From Cavia porcellus (Eukaryota > Chordata > Mammalia > Rodentia > Caviidae), in the NCBI RefSeq assembly GCF_034190915.1, contig NW_026947485.1, positions 34,671,519 through 34,735,518 on the forward strand: a stretch of DNA of 64,000 nucleotides. Direction: 5' to 3'. The notes beneath the pieces are model-generated. The model saw nothing but the letters and a program-made list of their open reading frames with translations, did no database searches and was not told the origin of the DNA. Below are positions 11,582-23,869 of this stretch, piece after piece (position 1 is the first letter of the stretch; every line of letters starts with the position of its first letter). Position numbers and translations under genes: made by a program.

Positions 11582-12574
11582 TTCCTGCTCAACATCCCAA
11601 GCCTCTGGAGTTTAAAATCATCTCTCCCTGTAGTCAAGGATGCACCCAGCTTGCAGCCACACTAGACTGGGCTCAGCAGGGTTCAGGCATGCCTGGGCCA
11701 CACCCAGTGACCTTTTTTCAATCAGGGAACTGTGCTGCCTGGAGGAGGGAACTGGGCTGCCTACCATGGGAAGTTGAGAGCAAGAGAAGTGAGTTCCAGC
11801 AAATTGATCTTTGTCCAGGGAGAGCTTTGGACCATCATTCACAATGGTGAGTCCCAGGAGCCGAGGGCACAGGAGACGATTGCCAACATGCCCAGGGGAA
11901 GCCTTGGAACACCACTTGAAACATGGAAATACAGGAAGATGACAAAATGAAAGACCACAATGCAATCTCAAACCTCCAGCCCATCCCAAGAAAGCCTAGG
12001 AGCCATGTATATAGAAGAAAATATATGCTATACACCTGAAATACCTGAAATAATAGCAACTAAAATAAAGAAGCAACTCCGGGAAGCTTTAAAGGAATTT
12101 AAGCTAGAAATAATTTACCAGGTAAAAGAAGAAATAACAAAAGTAATGAAAGAGATGTTGAACATATCTAAAGAAGACACAGTTAAAAAATTAGAGGAAC
12201 AAAACAAAAGGATAGAATCCCTGGATGAACAATATAAGAAACAAACAGAATACATGAAACAGATTCAAAGAGATATATAGGGAATCAAAAATTCCATTGA
12301 AAGTTGTCAAAACTGCTTAAACAAAAGTGAAGATAGAATTTCAGACCTTGAAGACAAGATTACAGCTAGTGAACAGGAAAGGCAAGATCTTTTAAAAATA
12401 ACAAGGAATCAGGAAATAACAATTCAACAACTGCAAGATGATGCAAAGAAAAAACAACATAAGATTGGTAGGGATAAATGAAAAGGAAGGGGATAACACA
12501 AATGATATCAAGAGGCTATTTACCGAACTAATAGCTGAAAATTTCCCAAACATGAGAATGGACACTGACATATA
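11582..12574 (+). mobile_element. 5' L1 segment (5' UTR plus part of ORF1) inserted in L1 ORF2
   Basis: A plus-strand block starts in L1 5' UTR (gcttgcagccacactagact corresponds to 14277 onward). It reads into ORF1 from the ATG at 11960 (coiled-coil region rich in K, E and Q; stop at 12280, frame lost after). It ends mid-ORF1 at gacactgacatatag with no 3' UTR and no poly(A). The minus-strand ORF2 is continuous across it. About 20 bp (attattcaaaattgctatat / attagtcaaaatagctatat) are duplicated at the two edges with two mismatches. Ordinary L1 insertions keep the 3' end and lose the 5' end, so this one is atypical. Confidence 0.65.
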
Positions 12575-14625
12575 GATTAGTCAAAATAGCTATATCTTCT
12601 TGACTGAGCATTGGTAGTTCATATGTTTCTAGAAATCTGTCCAATTCCTCTGTGTTTTCCATTCTATGTGAGTAGAGATTTTCAAAGTAGGTGTTAATGA
12701 TCTTTGAATTTTAATGAAATCTGTAGTAATTTCCCTCTTTTCAGTCCTTATTGCATGGATTTGAGTTTTTCTTTCTTTTTCTTGATAAGGTTGGCTAGAG
12801 GTTTATCAATTTTGTTTATTCTCTCAAAAAACAGCTCTTTGATTCATTAATTCTTTGTAGTGTTTTTTGTTTCAATTGCATTAATTTTTGCTCTAATCTT
12901 TATAATTGCCTTCTATGAGCTTTGGGTTTGACTTTGCTTCCTTTTCTAGGAGCTTGAAATGTAGCATTAGTTTATTTATTTGTGCTTGTTCCATTTTCTT
13001 GATGTGACTATTTATTGTTATATATTTTCCTCTTAGGACTGTTTTCATAGTGTCCCATAGGTTACAGTATGCTGTGTCAGCATTTTCATTGTAATGTAGG
13101 TATTGTTTTATTTCTTCTTTAATTTCATCTGTAACCCACTGGTTGTTCAGTGGTTGTTATTTAATTTCCATGTAATTATGTAGGTTTTGCCAATGATTTC
13201 TAACTTTAATGCACTATGATCAAATATTATGCATTAGATAATTTCACTACCTTTGTATTTACTTTTATGAGTTAATGTATGATGTATTTTGGAGAATGTC
13301 CCATGTGCAGTTAAGAAGAATGTATATTCTTACATGATTGGGTGGAACACTCCGTAAACATCCACTAAGTCCATTCATTCACAGGTGTGATTCAGTTCTG
13401 TTATGTATTTGCTGACTTTTTTGTCTAGCGATCTCTTTGTGACAGTGAGGTGTTAAAGTCTCCTATTATAATTGTGTTTTTATGTATTTGGAATTTCATG
13501 TCCATTAGTACTTGTCTTATATAGTTGGATGCTCCTGTATTTGGTGCATATATATTTATAATTGATCGTTCTCCCTCTTGTAATTTTCTACTTACAAGTA
13601 TGTAGTGGCCTTCTTTATCTCTTTTAATCATTGTAGGTTTCAAGTTTACTTTGCAAACAGAATAGTTACCCCTGCTTTTTTCTGGGTTCCTGTTGCATGA
13701 AATACTGTTTTCCATTCTTTGACTTTTAGTCTATGAGTTTCTTTCTTGAGTCAGATGTGTTTCTTGTATACAGCATATTGTGGGGTCCTGTTTCTTGATC
13801 CATTCTGTCAACCTGCTTCTTTTGACATGTGAATTGAGCCCATTTATAATTATGGATATCACAGATATGTACTGGCTTGACTTTGCCATATTATGTTCCT
13901 GTTGTTGGTTTCCCATGACTCCCTTATTTCATTTCTTGTCCAGCCTGTTGATTTCTTTCTGTTTTGTTCTGGAGATCATGGTCATTTCTTCTCTTTCTAG
14001 TATATCTTTCAGTACTCTTTCTAGGGTTGATTTGGTAGCTATGAATTCCTTCAGTTGTTCTTTGTTATGGAAGTATCTTATTTCTCCATTAAATTTGAAA
14101 GACAGTTCCTCTGGGTACATCAGTCTGGGATGTAAGTTGTTTTGTGCTGCCCAGGACATGCCCAGTGACCTTCTCCCAAAACAGGAAACTCAGCTGAGGC
14201 TGGGGTATTTTGCACATCACCCCGAGCCCTGGGAGACTTTAAGATCATCTCTTCCAGAGCTTAAGGACCCATCCAGGGCTCAAGCACACTAGACTAGCCT
14301 TGAGAGGTTTTGTGAACCCACTATATTACACCCAGTCACCTTCTTCAATTACAGGATTTCAGAGAAGATGAAGTGAGTTCCAGGACATTTGTCTATGTGC
14401 AGGGAGAGCTTTAACCCATCATCCACAGTGGATAGGTGCCTGCCCAGCTAACTGGAACACTGAAGGTGGCAAGGGCCTGAGGGACTAACTGGACCAGACT
14501 AAGCAACTTCAATTCAGACCCAGGAGCCTAGGGCACAGGAGATGATTTACAACACATCCAGGAAAAGTCTTAGAACAACACTTGAAACATGGAAATATAG
14601 GAAAATGACAAAATGAAAGACCAAA

Positions 14626-15743
14626 ATGCAATCTCAAACCTCCAGCCCATCCCAAGAAACCTTAGGAGCTATGTACATAGAAAAAAATATATGCCATACA
14701 CCTGAAATACCTGAATTAATAGCAACTGAAATAAACAACTCTGGGAAGCATTAAAGGAATTCAAACTAGAAAAAATCTCCCAGATAAAAGAAAAAAATGA
14801 TAAAAGAAATGAAAGAGATGCTGAACATATCTAAAGGAGACACAGTTAAAAAGTTGGAGGAACTAAACAAAAAGGTAGAATCCCTGGATGAACAATAAAA
14901 GAAACAAACAGAATACATGAATCAGATGCAAAGAAATATACAGGAAATCAAAAATTCCATTGAAAGTTGTAAAAACCACCTCAACAAAAGTGAAGACAGA
15001 ATTTCAGACCTCAGGGGGCTGGGGATTTAGCTCAGTGGCATAAGCGCCTGCCTTGTAAGCAGGCAGTCATGAGTTTGATTCCTGATACTGATAAAACAAA
15101 AAAAGAATTTCAAACCTCAAAGACAGGATTTCAGCTAGTGAACAGGAAAGGCAAGATTTTTTAAAAATAACAAGGGATCAGGAAATAATTCAACAGCTGA
15201 GGATGATGCAAAGAAAAACAACATAAGATTGATAGGGATAAGTGAAAAAGAAGGGGACAACATAAAGAATGTCAAGAGGATATTTAGAGAACTAATAGCT
15301 GAAAATTTCCCAAACATGAGAACGGAAACCGACATCAGAATCAGTGAAGCATATAGAACTTCAAATAGTCATAACCAAAATAAAACTACATTCAGATATA
15401 TAATAATCACCATCCCAGAAATCCAAAATAAGAATAGACTACTAAAAGCTGTCAGAAAAGACAGATCACCTATAAAGGAAAACCTATGAGAATCACAGCA
15501 GACTTCTCAGCACAAACAATAAAGTCAAGAAGAGCATGGAGTGAAGTATTTCAGATCCTAAAGGAAAATGATTTCCAACATAGACTGATGTACCCTGCAA
15601 AACTGTCCTTCAAAATGGATGGAGAAAGAAGATACTTCCATGACAAAGAACAGCTAAAGAACTTCATGATCACCAAGCCAACCCTGCAAAGAATACTGAA
15701 AGAATATTTAGATACACTTAGGAAAAAAACACTAAGCAATTAA
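14626..15743 (+). pseudogene. L1 ORF1 (RNA-binding protein), broken
   Basis: The start is the ATG of atgcaatctcaaacctccag, shared with the ORF1 start at 11960. ORF1p forms a coiled-coil trimer that coats L1 RNA. The N-terminal part is lost to frameshifts (near 14735 and 14800), and an ID SINE at 15014-15103 interrupts the middle. The C-terminal nucleic-acid-binding portion is readable at 15229-15743 in two frames, with the family words PNMRTETDIRI, HRLMYPAKLSF and RRYFHDKEQL. Confidence 0.8.
15014..15103 (+). repeat. ID SINE
   Basis: ID element with core ggggctggggatttagctca and a short A-rich tail. The 16-bp TSD agaatttcagacctca / agaatttcaaacctca (14998-15013, 15104-15119) has one mismatch. 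It sits inside ORF1 of the nested L1. Confidence 0.92.
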
Positions 15744-15762
15744 ACAGAATGGAAAGATACAG

Positions 15763-18700
15763 ATGCAACAGCAGAAAGATAACATGTCAACAGTAAACCA
15801 ACATATAACAGTTATGAACATTAATGTAAATGGTCTCAATGTACCAATTAAAAGAAACAGACTGGCAGAATGGATCAAGAAACAACATCCAACCATATGC
15901 CATTTACAAAAAACCCATCTAACCCAAAAGGATACTCACAGACTGAAAGTCAAAGGATGGAAAACAATACTTCATGCAACAGGAACCCAAAAAAAAGCGG
16001 GGGTACTATTCTGTTTGCAGACAATGTGAACTTCAAACCAATAATGACCAGAAGTGATAAAGAAGGTCATTACATACTGGTTAGGGGAAAACTTCAAGAG
16101 GAAGAGATAACAATGTTAAACATATATGCACCAAATTCCAGAGCACCCAGTTATATAAAGCAAGTATTAACAGAAATGAAAAAAAAATTGGCAGTAACAC
16201 AGTTATAACAGGAGACCTTAACACACCATTGACACTTAAGAACAAATCAACCAGACAGAATATCAGCAAAGAAATAACAAAACTGAATCACATCCGTGAA
16301 CAAATGGACTTGATAGATATATACAGAGTGTTCCATCCAACAACATCAGAATATACATTCTTCTCGGCAGTACATGGGACATTTTCTAAAATAGATCATC
16401 TATTAGACCACAGAACATATTTAAATAAATGCAAAAGAGTTGAAATTATCCCTTGCATGTTATTGGATCATAGTGCCATGAAATTAGAAATTAATGATAA
16501 AAGATACAGCAAAAATCCCACAAACACATGGAAATTGAATAACACACTGTTGAGAAGCAAGTGGGTCACAGGGAAAATTAAAGAAGAAATCAAACATAAC
16601 CTACAAGCAAACGGAAATACAAATATAACTTACTGGAATCTGTGGGATGCAATGAAAGCAGTCCTCAGAGGAAAATTTATTGCACTGAGTTTCCATATCA
16701 GGAAAACAGAATGAATATAAACAAGTAACCTGATGCTATACCTCAAACATCTAGACAAAGAAGAGCAAGTCAAGCCCAAAACCAAAAGAAGGGAGGAAAT
16801 TATAAAAATCAGAGCAGAAATCAATGCAATAGAGACTAAGAAAACAATCCAAAGAATCAATGAATCAAAGAGTTGGTTCTTTGAAAGAATAAGTAAAATT
16901 GATAAGGCCCTAGCCAATCGTATTTTTAAAAGGGAAGAAAAAGCTCAAATTCATGAAATAAGGATTGAAAAAGGTGAAATCACTACAGACTCTGTAGAAA
17001 TACAGAAGAACATCAACACCTATTTTGAAAACCTCTACTGTCATAGGTTTGATAACACAGAAGAAATAGATAGATTCCTAGAAACATATGAAATACCAAA
17101 GCTAGGTCAAGAAGATGTAAAACTGCTGAATAACCCAATTTCTATTAATGAAATTGATAATGTAATTAAGTCCTTATCTACAAAGAAGAGCTCAGGCCCA
17201 GACAGATTCACTGCAGAATTCTACAAGAAATACAAAGAAGACAATGTCCACACTCCTCAAACTCTTCAATGAAATCGAAAGGGAAGCAATCCTTCCCAAG
17301 TCACTCCTGGAAGCAAATATTACTGTAGTACCAAAACCTGAGAAAGACCCAACTAAAAAAGAGAACTACAGGCCAATCTCCCTAATGAACACAGATGCAA
17401 AAATCATCAATAAAATACTGGCAAACAGGATGCAGGAAATCATCAAGAAGATTATACACTATGACCAAGTGGGATTCAGGGATGATTCAACATACATAAA
17501 TCAATAAATGTAATCCACCTTATCAATAAAGCCAAAAGTAAGAATCACATGATCATTTCTATAGATGTAGAAAAATCTTTTGATAAGTTCCAACATTCAT
17601 TTATGATAAGAACCTTATAGAAAATTGGAATACATCATCTTTATCTCAATATAATAAAGGCCATCTATGACAAACCAACAGCCAATATCATACTAAATGG
17701 CCAAAAACTGAAGGCCTTTACTTTAAAATCAGGCACAAGACAAAGATGTCCCTTATCACTGCTTCTATTTAATATAGTACTGGAAATACTAGCCAGAGCA
17801 ATTAGACAAGAGAGGGAAATAAAAGGGGTAAAATAGGAAGAAAAGAAGTTAAATTATCATTATTTGCAGATGACATGATACCTTACACTGAAGACCCCCA
17901 AAACTCCATTGAAAGACTCCTAGATATAATAAATTCAGCAATGTAGCTGGATACAAAGTCAATACTCAAAAATCAATAGCATTCCTCTACACTAACAAGA
18001 AAATCACAGAGAGAGAAATAGGAGAAGCCACAACCTTCACACTAGCAACCAAAAAAATTGAAATATTTAGGAATTATTCCCACAAGAGTGAAAAACCTAT
18101 ACAGGGAAAATTATAATACACTGAAAAAAGAAATTGAAGAGGATCTCAGGAAATGGAAAGACATTCCTTACTCATGGATAGGAAGAATAAATATTGTGAA
18201 AATGGCCATTCTCCCAAAACTGCTATACAGATTCAATGCAATCCCAATAAAAATACCATCAACATACCTCATGGATCTAGAGGAATCACTCCTCAAATTC
18301 ATCCGGAACCAGAAGAGACCTAGAATAGCAAAGACAATTCTAAGCAGCAAAGGCAAGGCAGGAGGCATCACAATCCCTGACCTAAAGTTACACTACAAAG
18401 CAACTGTACTAAAATCAACATGGTACTGGAATCAAAACAGAGCTGAAGATCAATGGAATAGATTAGAAGATACAACCACAACTAAAAACACATGCAACCA
18501 CCTTATTTTTGATAAAGGGGCCAAACATATTCACTGGAAGAATGACAGTCTCTTTAATAAATGGTGCTGGGAAAACTCACTCTCCACAGGCTGAAAACTA
18601 AAGCTAGACCCAAGTCTATCACCATGTACTAAATTAAAATCTAAATGGGTCAAAGATCTGAATATTAAAACAGAAACACTAAATCTATTAGAAGACAAAT

Positions 18701-19581
18701 TGGGTAAAAACCTTGAAGATATAGGGGTAGGTAGAGAATTCATGAACAGGAATCAAACCACATGGGAAATACTTCCCGGAATCAATAACTGGGATCACGT
18801 CTTATTAAAAAGTTTCTGTACATCAACAGAAATCTCCAGCATAGTGAAAAGAAAACCCACAAACCAGGAAAAAATCGTAGTGAACTGTCCCTCAGACAAA
18901 AGACTTGTGTCTAAAACATATAAAGAATTAAAAAAATCAGACCCCCAAAATTCAAAGATCCAATCCAAAAATGGGCATCTAAGTTGAATACACACTTCTC
19001 AGATGAAGAAATGCAAATGGCAAATAAATACATGAAAAAATGTTCAGCATCATTACTCAGAGAAATGCAAATTAAAACCACACTGAGAGGGGCTGGGGAT
19101 TTAGCTCAGTGGCATAAGCACCTGCCTTGCAAGTGCATGGTCGTAAGTTTGATCCCTGGTACCGGTAAAAAAAAAAAAAAATATATATATATACATACAT
19201 GAGGTGAAAAAAAAAAAAACAAGAATGGCCAGGATCAAGAAAACTTCCAACAACAAATCCTGGAGAGGCTGTGGGGAAAAAGAAACTCTCCTGCACTGTT
19301 GGTGGGAGTGTAGACTGGTACAACCATTGTGGAGGTCAATGTGGAGATTTCTCAAAAAGCTAGGTTTGGAATTCCCATTTATTCCATCTATTCTACTTCT
19401 AGGCATATTCCCAGAAGAACTGAAAACATCATACCACAGTAATATATGTCCACCCATGTTTATAGTAGCACAACTTGTAGTAGCCAGATCTTGGAAACAA
19501 CCTAAGTGTCCATCAACTGAGGAATGGATAAAAAGCATGGTGTTTTTATACAATGGAGTACTACTCAGCTATAAAGAATGA
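15763..19581 (+). pseudogene. L1 ORF2 (endonuclease/reverse transcriptase), broken
   Basis: The endonuclease domain begins at HITVMNINVNGLN. The conserved L-Q-E-T-H-L reads LQKTHL, replacing a catalytic Glu. The RT domain follows with PRPISLMN-like (YRPISLMN) and the FADD box near 17865-17876. The C-terminal end is LYNGVLLSYKE at 19581. Frameshifts and stops occur near 16030, 16208, 17270, 17507 and 17610, and an ID SINE sits at about 19088. Intact ORF2 is about 1,270 residues; no long intact frame remains. Confidence 0.85.
19088..19182 (+). repeat. ID SINE
   Basis: ID core ggggctggggatttagctca, ending ccctggtaccggt plus A15, followed by a short TA/CA tract. The TSD is not clean. It lies in the ORF2 3' region of the nested L1. 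Confidence 0.88.
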
Positions 19582-21071
19582 TCCCATTGAGATATTTCTA
19601 AATAAATGGGCACAGCTTGAGACCATACTTATAAGTGAAATAAATCAAACTCACGTGTATAAATACCAAATAGCTTCCCTAGTGTAAGAAATGGTAAGAA
19701 TACATAAAAGTATGTGGTAAACATGATTCCCCATTATATTATTTTGAACACTTATAATGTTTTCATTCATTATTTGGAATGGTTTTATTCTGGGTTATTT
19801 GATTTTATTGTCTGTGATGGTATGAACTGTTATTTTGAAGAAAACAAGACAACATAATAGCTAGTGCTGATTTAATATTATCTCGTTTGGAAGTCCCATG
19901 AAGCTTTTGTTCTTCTGTCTCCATTGGTTTATCATGTTGCATCTTATTGGATTTTATTATATGTGATAGTATAAACAAAATTTTTGTAGACAAGGAGGTA
20001 ATATAGAAACCATTGTTCATTTTCTGTTAGTTGGTTCTAAATGCCCTGTAATACTTCATTCTCTTGAATGATTTACACTGTCATGTTGTGTTTGATACTA
20101 TAATGTACGGAGTTATACTCAAATATTTCAAGGAAAGAGACACTATGGTAGCTACTGTTATGTTGGGTTAATTTGTGGTGAAACACTATGTTGCTTAAAT
20201 TGTTCTGTTATGACCTGTGTTATTATGTTGTTATGTCCTCTTTTATCTTAATCTCCTTCTTTTTAAAAATTTTTTTTTTAAAAAGAAAGTTGTTTTCTTT
20301 TAGGACTTGAAATACTTCACTCCCAGCTCGTCTTAACCTGAAGGTTTGTGCTGAGAAGTCTGTTGTGGTTCTAATAGGCTTTCCTTGATAGTTGCGTTGT
20401 GTCTTTTCTCTGACAACTTTTAATATTCTGTTTTTATCCTGTATGTCTGGGATCTTAATTATTATATGTCTAGATGTAGATTTATGTTGGTTATGACTGT
20501 TTGGCATTCTATATGCCTCACTTATTTGTATGTCAGATTTTTCCCCATGTTTGGGAAATTTTCTGCTATCACTTCTGTGAACAGCTTAGTTATGTCCTTT
20601 GCATTGTCTCCTGCATCCTCACTGATGCTTATTAGCATTCCATTGTTTCTTTTGGTGTCTTCTTGAAGCTGCTGGATTGTCATTTCATGCTGCTTTGTTG
20701 TTTTTGTAAGTTCTATCTTTTCATGGTTGCTATCTGCAATCCTGTCCTCAAGGTCTTAAATTATATCCTCAGCTTCCTTTAAACAGTTTTGCCAACTTTC
20801 AATCGAATTTTTGTTTCTTGAATATCTCTTTGAATTTGTTTCATGGAGTCTGCTTGTTTTCTACATTGTTCATTCTAAGTTTCAATCAATTTCCCATGCT
20901 CCTATATTGTTTTTAATCTATTTCTTTCCTAGCTATGTTGAGCAAATTCTTTACTAGGGTTGTTATTTCTGTCTTTACATAAGACATTACTTCTAATTTG
21001 ATTTCTTCTATAGCTTCTTGGATTTGTTTCTTTACTTCGTTTGCTATCTTTTCAGAGATTTCTGGCATATG

Positions 21072-21072
<1 letters not shown>

Positions 21073-21108
<36 letters not shown>

Positions 21109-21199
21109 GTCTTTTTCCTTTTTATCGGTACCGGGGATCAAACTCACGACTGCCTGCTTCCAAGGCAGACGCTTATGCCGCTGAGCTAAATCCCCAGCC
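21073..21199 (-). repeat. ID SINE
   Basis: Minus-strand ID with a long tail (a T run at about 21078-21107) and the extended 3' tail taccgataaaaaggaaaaag. TSD ctggcatatga at 21062-21072 and 21200-21210 (first base shared). It lies in ORF1 of the minus L1. Confidence 0.9.
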
Positions 21200-21790
21200 C
21201 TGGCATATGACTTTTAAAGTCCTCCATTTCGCTGTTGCCTGTTCTTGCATCTGATGGGCGAGATGTTTGAGATTGCATTTTGGCTTTTCATTTTGTCATT
21301 TTCACCTTCTGGGCCAACTTCTGGTTATGTAATCCCAATAGTCACAACTGTCTGCAGCATGTGTCCTAGGCTCCTACTGTGTGGTTGATGTCTGCCCAAT
21401 TGTTGGGTATATAGTGACTAGAACCTGCCAGGGTCCTCTGTCTGGGTGAGGGGCTACCAGGTCTCCTATCAAACCAGCACTGCCAGTCCACTGCAGTTCA
21501 ATGTTCTGGGGGAGAGAGTGGGAGCCAAAGGTTCACAGCAGTGCTTGGTCTAAGAGATGGGGCTGGTAGCCAAGGGCAGCAGGTTGAGCCAGGGTGGGTG
21601 TGGCAGTCCTCTGGGTCAGCACTTGGGAGGAGCTGCTGGGTCACAGGAATGGCTAAGCAGCCTAAGCCAGGAAGGAGCACAGCGGTAGTCCTCTGTGTGG
21701 GGGCAGTGGGAGGGCACCGACACAGGCAGCCTGGGCTCAGCTGCCTGAGCCAGGACAGAGCTAGGTGGTCTTCCTCAGCGCAGCAGCGGC

Positions 21791-21810
21791 GGGGGGGGGG
21801 GGGGGGGGGG
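21791..21810. repeat. Poly(G) tract, 20 nt
   Basis: Twenty uninterrupted G lie in the 5' UTR of the minus L1 (poly(C) on the L1 sense strand). Confidence 0.95.
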
Positions 21811-21910
21811 AGTGAGGTGTGCAGGCACACCCAGAGGCCCAAGCCTGGGCAGAGCTCAGCGGCTTCCTCCAAGGTGGCTTCCTCTGCTCAGCGGTGGTTG
21901 GTGGGCTAAT

Positions 21911-22048
21911 TTGGGCAATTTAGTGACTTAGAATGATCCTGTCTCAAAATAAAATAAAATAAAATAAAATAAAATAAAAACTACTGGGGAACCAGCAGCT
22001 CACTGTGACAGCCCTGAGTTTAACCTCCAGTACCAAGAAAAATAATTA
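21911..22048 (+). repeat. 3' half of the split B1-ID SINE
   Basis: The B1 end (gatcctgtctcaaaa), then (AAAAT)n at about 21942-21977, then an ID-like monomer (ggggaaccagcagctcactg to cctccagtaccaag). It is a composite dimeric SINE whose 5' half is at 8405-8483. Confidence 0.8.
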
Positions 22049-22119
22049 CATAGAAAATCGTTTTCATAAAGAATCAGTGTGTGTCAGAATCAGAAGGAAT
22101 TTGGAAGCCCACATAAAAA

Positions 22120-22240
22120 CAAACTCTTCCTTTTACAGAACAAATAGATGACCCTCAGGGTCAATGATTTGCCCAGAATTGCCTAACTTGTTAGCAGCAG
22201 AGTAGAATTTGAGTCCAAATTGTTTATCACTCTTTGCTCT
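22120..22240 (+). repeat. MIR-type SINE fragment
   Basis: ttttacagaacaaatagatg, gatttgcccagaattgccta and gcagagtagaatttgagtcc follow the 3' MIR core (tttgcccaaggtcac, cagagccaggatttgaacc). Confidence 0.6.
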
Positions 22241-22544
22241 TCCTACTTCAACTTGGGCTCCCTAAATTGGAATTTTATTATTAAAACCCTTGCTTTGTGA
22301 TTCTGGACATCAAAATAGAAAACTTTGTCTTTATAAAACAATTTATTTTTCCAAGTAGGAAAGAAAAAAATTTCCCAGGGAAAGAAAAAAATTATAGAAA
22401 AGGAAGTGAGAAAAAAGAGAATTTTGTCTAAACACTTTCCATCAATGTAAAACATGAATAATCACATCCATTTATTCTTTACCTGCTACCAACCAGGCCT
22501 GTGCTGAGTAAACCCGAGTCCCAGGAAACCGAGGGCCTTCACAG

Positions 22545-22675
22545 TGAGGTACCAGCCCTTTTTATTTTGAGATGGGTTCTTTCCGAATCATTAAATTACC
22601 CAAATTGGCTTCAGCTTGCAGTCCTCCAGCCTCAGCTGCTCAGGGTGCTAAGATTACAGGTCTGTGCTCCGTGCT
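22545..22675 (-). repeat. B1-like SINE, old
   Basis: Reading the minus strand: gtaatcttagcaccctgagc, then tgaggctggaggactgc. This is the B1 body in diverged form. Confidence 0.65.
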
Positions 22676-23634
22676 CTATTTTCTTTAAACATATAATTAG
22701 TGTCTCAAGAATTTCTTGTAGCCATAGATCCCAGGGAAATGCAGTGGGGTGTGCCAAGGGTGCAAGCTGGGGCCATCCTGCAGGTAAGATCTCCTGGGAC
22801 AGCCGTGGTTTCTTTTCATCTTGGATTCCAGGGAGGTGAGGGTGGCACACGACACTCAAGAGAGACTGTCTTGAGAGGGCATCAAGGACAGGGAGTCATT
22901 AGGGGAGAACTGAGAGAATAAAGAATTTAAATTGGAAAGAGGTTGCTAAACACCAGTTCTAGCTACTCGGTGGCTTTTCCTTGGTGCTATCATCATCTCT
23001 TTTCTCTAACTTTTCTTTTTTTTTCTTTTTTCCTTTTTCTTCAGTGTGCTCCGCTGATATTTCAGCATGTGTTATATCTGGTACAAACTTGTAGCTCACA
23101 GTTAGCCACATTTTCAGCATCTTATCAGTCTGTGTGTCTTTGGATAACATCATATTTTGTGAAACTAGCAATTGTTATGTTTAAAAAAAATCAAGCACTG
23201 CAAAAAGTAATGTGGAACAGGAAAGGAAGGTGGCAGTTTTCAAAGTGAGTCCAAGGTTTGTCTTCCTGCTGAATTTTCTGTGTGCAACTGTGGTCTTTCC
23301 CCATCTGGGTCCTGTAACTTGGTGTAAATCCTTTCCTCACTGAGAATGGAAAGAAAAGGCAAACTGAGGGCCTGTTGTCTCAATCTGTAAGAAGCGCTTA
23401 CCCCAGAGTGTGGTCCTGGAGTAAGGAACAGAATGTATTTCTCTTTTCCCTTAGTGTTCCTGTACCTTCTCCCCAGCGTTCTGTAAGGAAAGAACAGTGT
23501 TTCTCAGGCACAATGAGCCAACAGCACCTTGAGCTCATGATTTGGTTTTATTTATAAAACACTACAGTTTTTACAGAACACCATTAAGTGGAGAAGAAGA
23601 TAAGCAATAGAAGATATCACTGACATAATAGTAT

Positions 23635-23865
23635 CAGCTAAAATATAACCATGGCTAGTGTTTATGGGTGTTGACTATGTGCCAGCAACGTTCCATGTGT
23701 TTTATGTATATTAACTCGTTTAATCCATACAAGCACATACAAAGTCAAAATTCATATTTCCATACTGCAGATGAGGAAAGATAAACATAGACAAGTCGTG
23801 TAATTCAGGCAACCTGCTTTTCCAGATAGTAGCAAACTATGAGCTCCAAAGGAGAGTCTGGTTTC
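23635..23865 (+). repeat. MIR SINE
   Basis: gactatgtgccagcaacgtt, tattaactcgtttaatccat, ctgcagatgaggaaagataa and tcaggcaacctgc lie in the exact order of the MIR consensus. This is one of the better kept MIR copies in the window. Confidence 0.8.
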
Positions 23866-23869
23866 TCAG

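Larger units (their letters stand above)
14144..20286 (+). mobile_element. Full-length plus-strand L1 nested in ORF1 of the minus L1
   Basis: The 10-bp TSD aagttgtttt (14134-14143 and 20287-20296) brackets 6.1 kb. The order is 5' UTR, ORF1, ORF2 and 3' UTR ending in ttttatcttaatctcc plus an A/T-rich tail. The minus-strand ORF1 reads continuously across the insertion: the part ending SEVFQVLKENNF lies on the right and the part starting LHPRLMYPEEL on the left. It carries two ID SINEs, at 15014 and 19088. Confidence 0.88.
8484..21910 (-). mobile_element. Full-length minus-strand L1 carrying nested insertions
   Basis: The TSD ttgggcaattta (8472-8483, 21911-21922) brackets 13.4 kb. Removing the nested plus-strand L1 (14144-20296), the inserted segment at about 11.58-12.57 kb and the two IDs leaves about 6 kb, the usual full L1 length. 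Order on the minus strand: 5' UTR (21.9-21.28 kb), ORF1 (start near 21278; C-terminal part at 14133-13929), ORF2 (start near 13916), ORF2 RT with the FADD box (about 10.83 kb), C-terminal region (about 9.2-9.6 kb) and 3' UTR ending near 8490. Frames are broken in several places, so it is inactive. It inserted into a B1-ID SINE. Confidence 0.85.

Noticed and set aside
21498..21909. Two 120-codon frames on opposite strands
   Set aside because: They lie in the GC-rich 5' UTR of the minus L1, across the poly(G) tract, and are composition artefacts.
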